Positions 4,958 to 5,658 of a stretch of 5,658 bases of DNA are shown in pieces; the first letter of the stretch is position 1; every line of letters begins with the position of its first letter. The notes under the pieces were generated by a model. That model saw only the letters and a list, made by a program, of their open reading frames with translations, had not been told where the DNA came from and searched no databases. Source of the stretch: Gammaproteobacteria bacterium (GTDB lineage Bacteria; Gemmatimonadota; Gemmatimonadetes; Longimicrobiales; Gaopeijiaceae). Location: the NCBI GenBank assembly GCA_009843625.1, contig VYDD01000455.1:1474-7131 (forward strand). Direction: 5' to 3'. Position numbers and translations under genes: made by a program.

Positions 4958-5658
4958 CTAGTCGGCGCCGGCCACGCTGAGCCAGGCACGCTCGAGAACG
5001 GCCTGCATCTCCGGCGCAAGCCGAACGCCCCTGCGGCTCATGACATGCGCCGCCGTGTCCAGAAAGCGGTTCAGCTCAAAGAGCGGCGCTTCGGGCGCCG
5101 CGCCCCATCGAAAGGGCGGGAGATGGCTCGTCGGGGCCGTTGCGCCGAACAGGTTGCAGCCTGCTCCGATGACCGCGCCGGTGTTCAGGAGCGTTCCAAT
5201 GCCGGTCTTGACGTGGTCGCCCAGAAGGCAGCCCAGCTTGGCCAGACCGGATGGCGCGGCGCCCTCGCCCGTGCGGACCTTAACGTCGCGATAGTCGTTG
5301 CGAAGATCGCTGTTCGTGGTCATCGCGCCCAGGTTCACCCAGCGACCGAGGTACGAGCGGCCCAGGAAGCCGCCGTGGGCCTTGTTGTCGTAGCCGAGCA
5401 GGACGCTCTTCTCGATGTCGCCGCGGATTCTGCATGCCCGACCCACGTAGGAAGCGCATATCCTTCCACCGAGGACGGTCGAGCCGGGTCCCACATACAG
5501 CGGACCCTCCAGGCGTGCCGGCCCGCACACGCGCACGCCCTCGCCGAGGACGATGGGCCCCGGGCCCGTGTCCAGCAGCACGCCCGGCTCGACGGCGGCA
5601 CCGGGGCCCAGGGTGAAGAGGCCGTCTCCCAGCAGGTGGGCGCCGGGAGGGAGGGAGG
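4958..5658 (-). CDS. Alternative GlmU-type sugar-nucleotidyltransferase/acetyltransferase, C-terminal part (5' end beyond window)
   Basis: The visible 232 residues are a left-handed beta-helix (hexapeptide-repeat) domain with a C-terminal helical tail. The central sequence has GYDNKAHGGFLG, SYLGRWVNLGA and TTNSDLRNDY, characteristic of the 'alternative bacterial GlmU' family. That family joins an N-terminal nucleotidyltransferase to a beta-helix acyltransferase and is thought to make UDP-N-acetylglucosamine from glucosamine 1-phosphate. Classical GlmU differs in this region. The His in NKAHGG is a candidate acetyl-transfer base (inference). Repeat turns such as LGPGAAVEPGV, VGPGSTVLGG and NTGAVIGAGCNLFGA are plain to see. 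The frame is open to the right edge, and family length suggests roughly 160-190 N-terminal residues are missing. The GTG at 5581 is internal to the repeats and not the start. It ends with TAG (4958-4960), 20 bases before the YycJ-like gene. Exact substrate is uncertain because the nucleotidyltransferase half is not visible. Confidence 0.85.
   Translation of the reverse strand, partial: SLPPGAHLLGDGLFTLGPGAAVEPGVLLDTGPGPIVLGEGVRVCGPARLEGPLYVGPGSTVLGGRICASYVGRACRIRGDIEKSVLLGYDNKAHGGFLGRSYLGRWVNLGAMTTNSDLRNDYRDVKVRTGEGAAPSGLAKLGCLLGDHVKTGIGTLLNTGAVIGAGCNLFGATAPTSHLPPFRWGAAPEAPLFELNRFLDTAAHVMSRRGVRLAPEMQAVLERAWLSVAGAD
5645..5658 (+). repeat. Short GGGA tandem repeat at the window edge
   Basis: Three GGG runs separated by single A, then GG cut by the window end, lie on the template strand of the glmU-like gene and encode Ser-Leu-Pro-Pro in it. 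If the next base is G, this is a minimal four-tract quadruplex motif. It may simply reflect GC-rich codon use. Confidence 0.4.

Noticed and set aside
4290..4961. Plus-strand 223-codon frame opposite the YycJ-like gene
   Set aside because: The minus strand carries all metallo-beta-lactamase motifs; the plus-strand product has no recognisable features.
1..5658. A novel defence, mobile or accessory system
   Set aside because: All genes are recognisable core-metabolism families in a common order. There are no direct repeats, terminal inverted repeats, integrase, transposase, toxin-antitoxin pair or marked composition shift.

Overview
The window is visibly GC-rich, almost fully coding bacterial chromosome. 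It holds two convergent gene blocks carrying housekeeping functions. Nothing indicates a plasmid, phage, insertion sequence, CRISPR array, tRNA or rRNA. The genes uppS, cdsA, dxr and rseP run on the plus strand in the order familiar from many bacterial chromosomes. A YycJ/WalJ-type metallo-beta-lactamase-fold gene and the C-terminal part of an 'alternative GlmU' type nucleotidyltransferase/acetyltransferase gene run on the minus strand. The alternative GlmU form (best known from Bacteroidota and relatives), high GC and a UppS with the motif ISYSGRED together suggest a Gram-negative, non-proteobacterial lineage. Gemmatimonadota or a neighbouring phylum is my best guess, but that is inference and not secure.

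Plus-strand block (1-4076). The 3' part of uppS (undecaprenyl diphosphate synthase) overlaps cdsA (CDP-diacylglycerol synthase) by one base. A 37-base gap leads to dxr (1-deoxy-D-xylulose-5-phosphate reductoisomerase) and a 39-base gap leads to rseP (membrane site-2 protease). Dxr makes the MEP-pathway precursor of isoprenoids, UppS builds the C55 lipid carrier from isoprenoid units, CdsA makes the activated phospholipid precursor, and RseP cleaves membrane-embedded substrates. The block is therefore an envelope-biogenesis operon. Its promoter lies upstream of the window. Both short gaps are bridged end to end by tiny ORFs whose stops and starts overlap, which is the most unusual thing I found.

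Convergent junction (4077-4115). This 39-base spacer contains a GC-rich dyad that, in the rseP-sense RNA, folds as two helices separated by tandem G-A mismatches. It has no U-tract.

Minus-strand block (5658-4116). The glmU-like gene enters from beyond the right edge and ends 20 bases before the GTG start of the YycJ-like gene, so the two are probably co-transcribed. The first would make UDP-GlcNAc-type precursors for the wall and LPS; the second is a predicted metal-dependent nuclease.

I do not see a previously undescribed system here. The sequence reads as an ordinary, conserved core region with a few architectural details worth checking.
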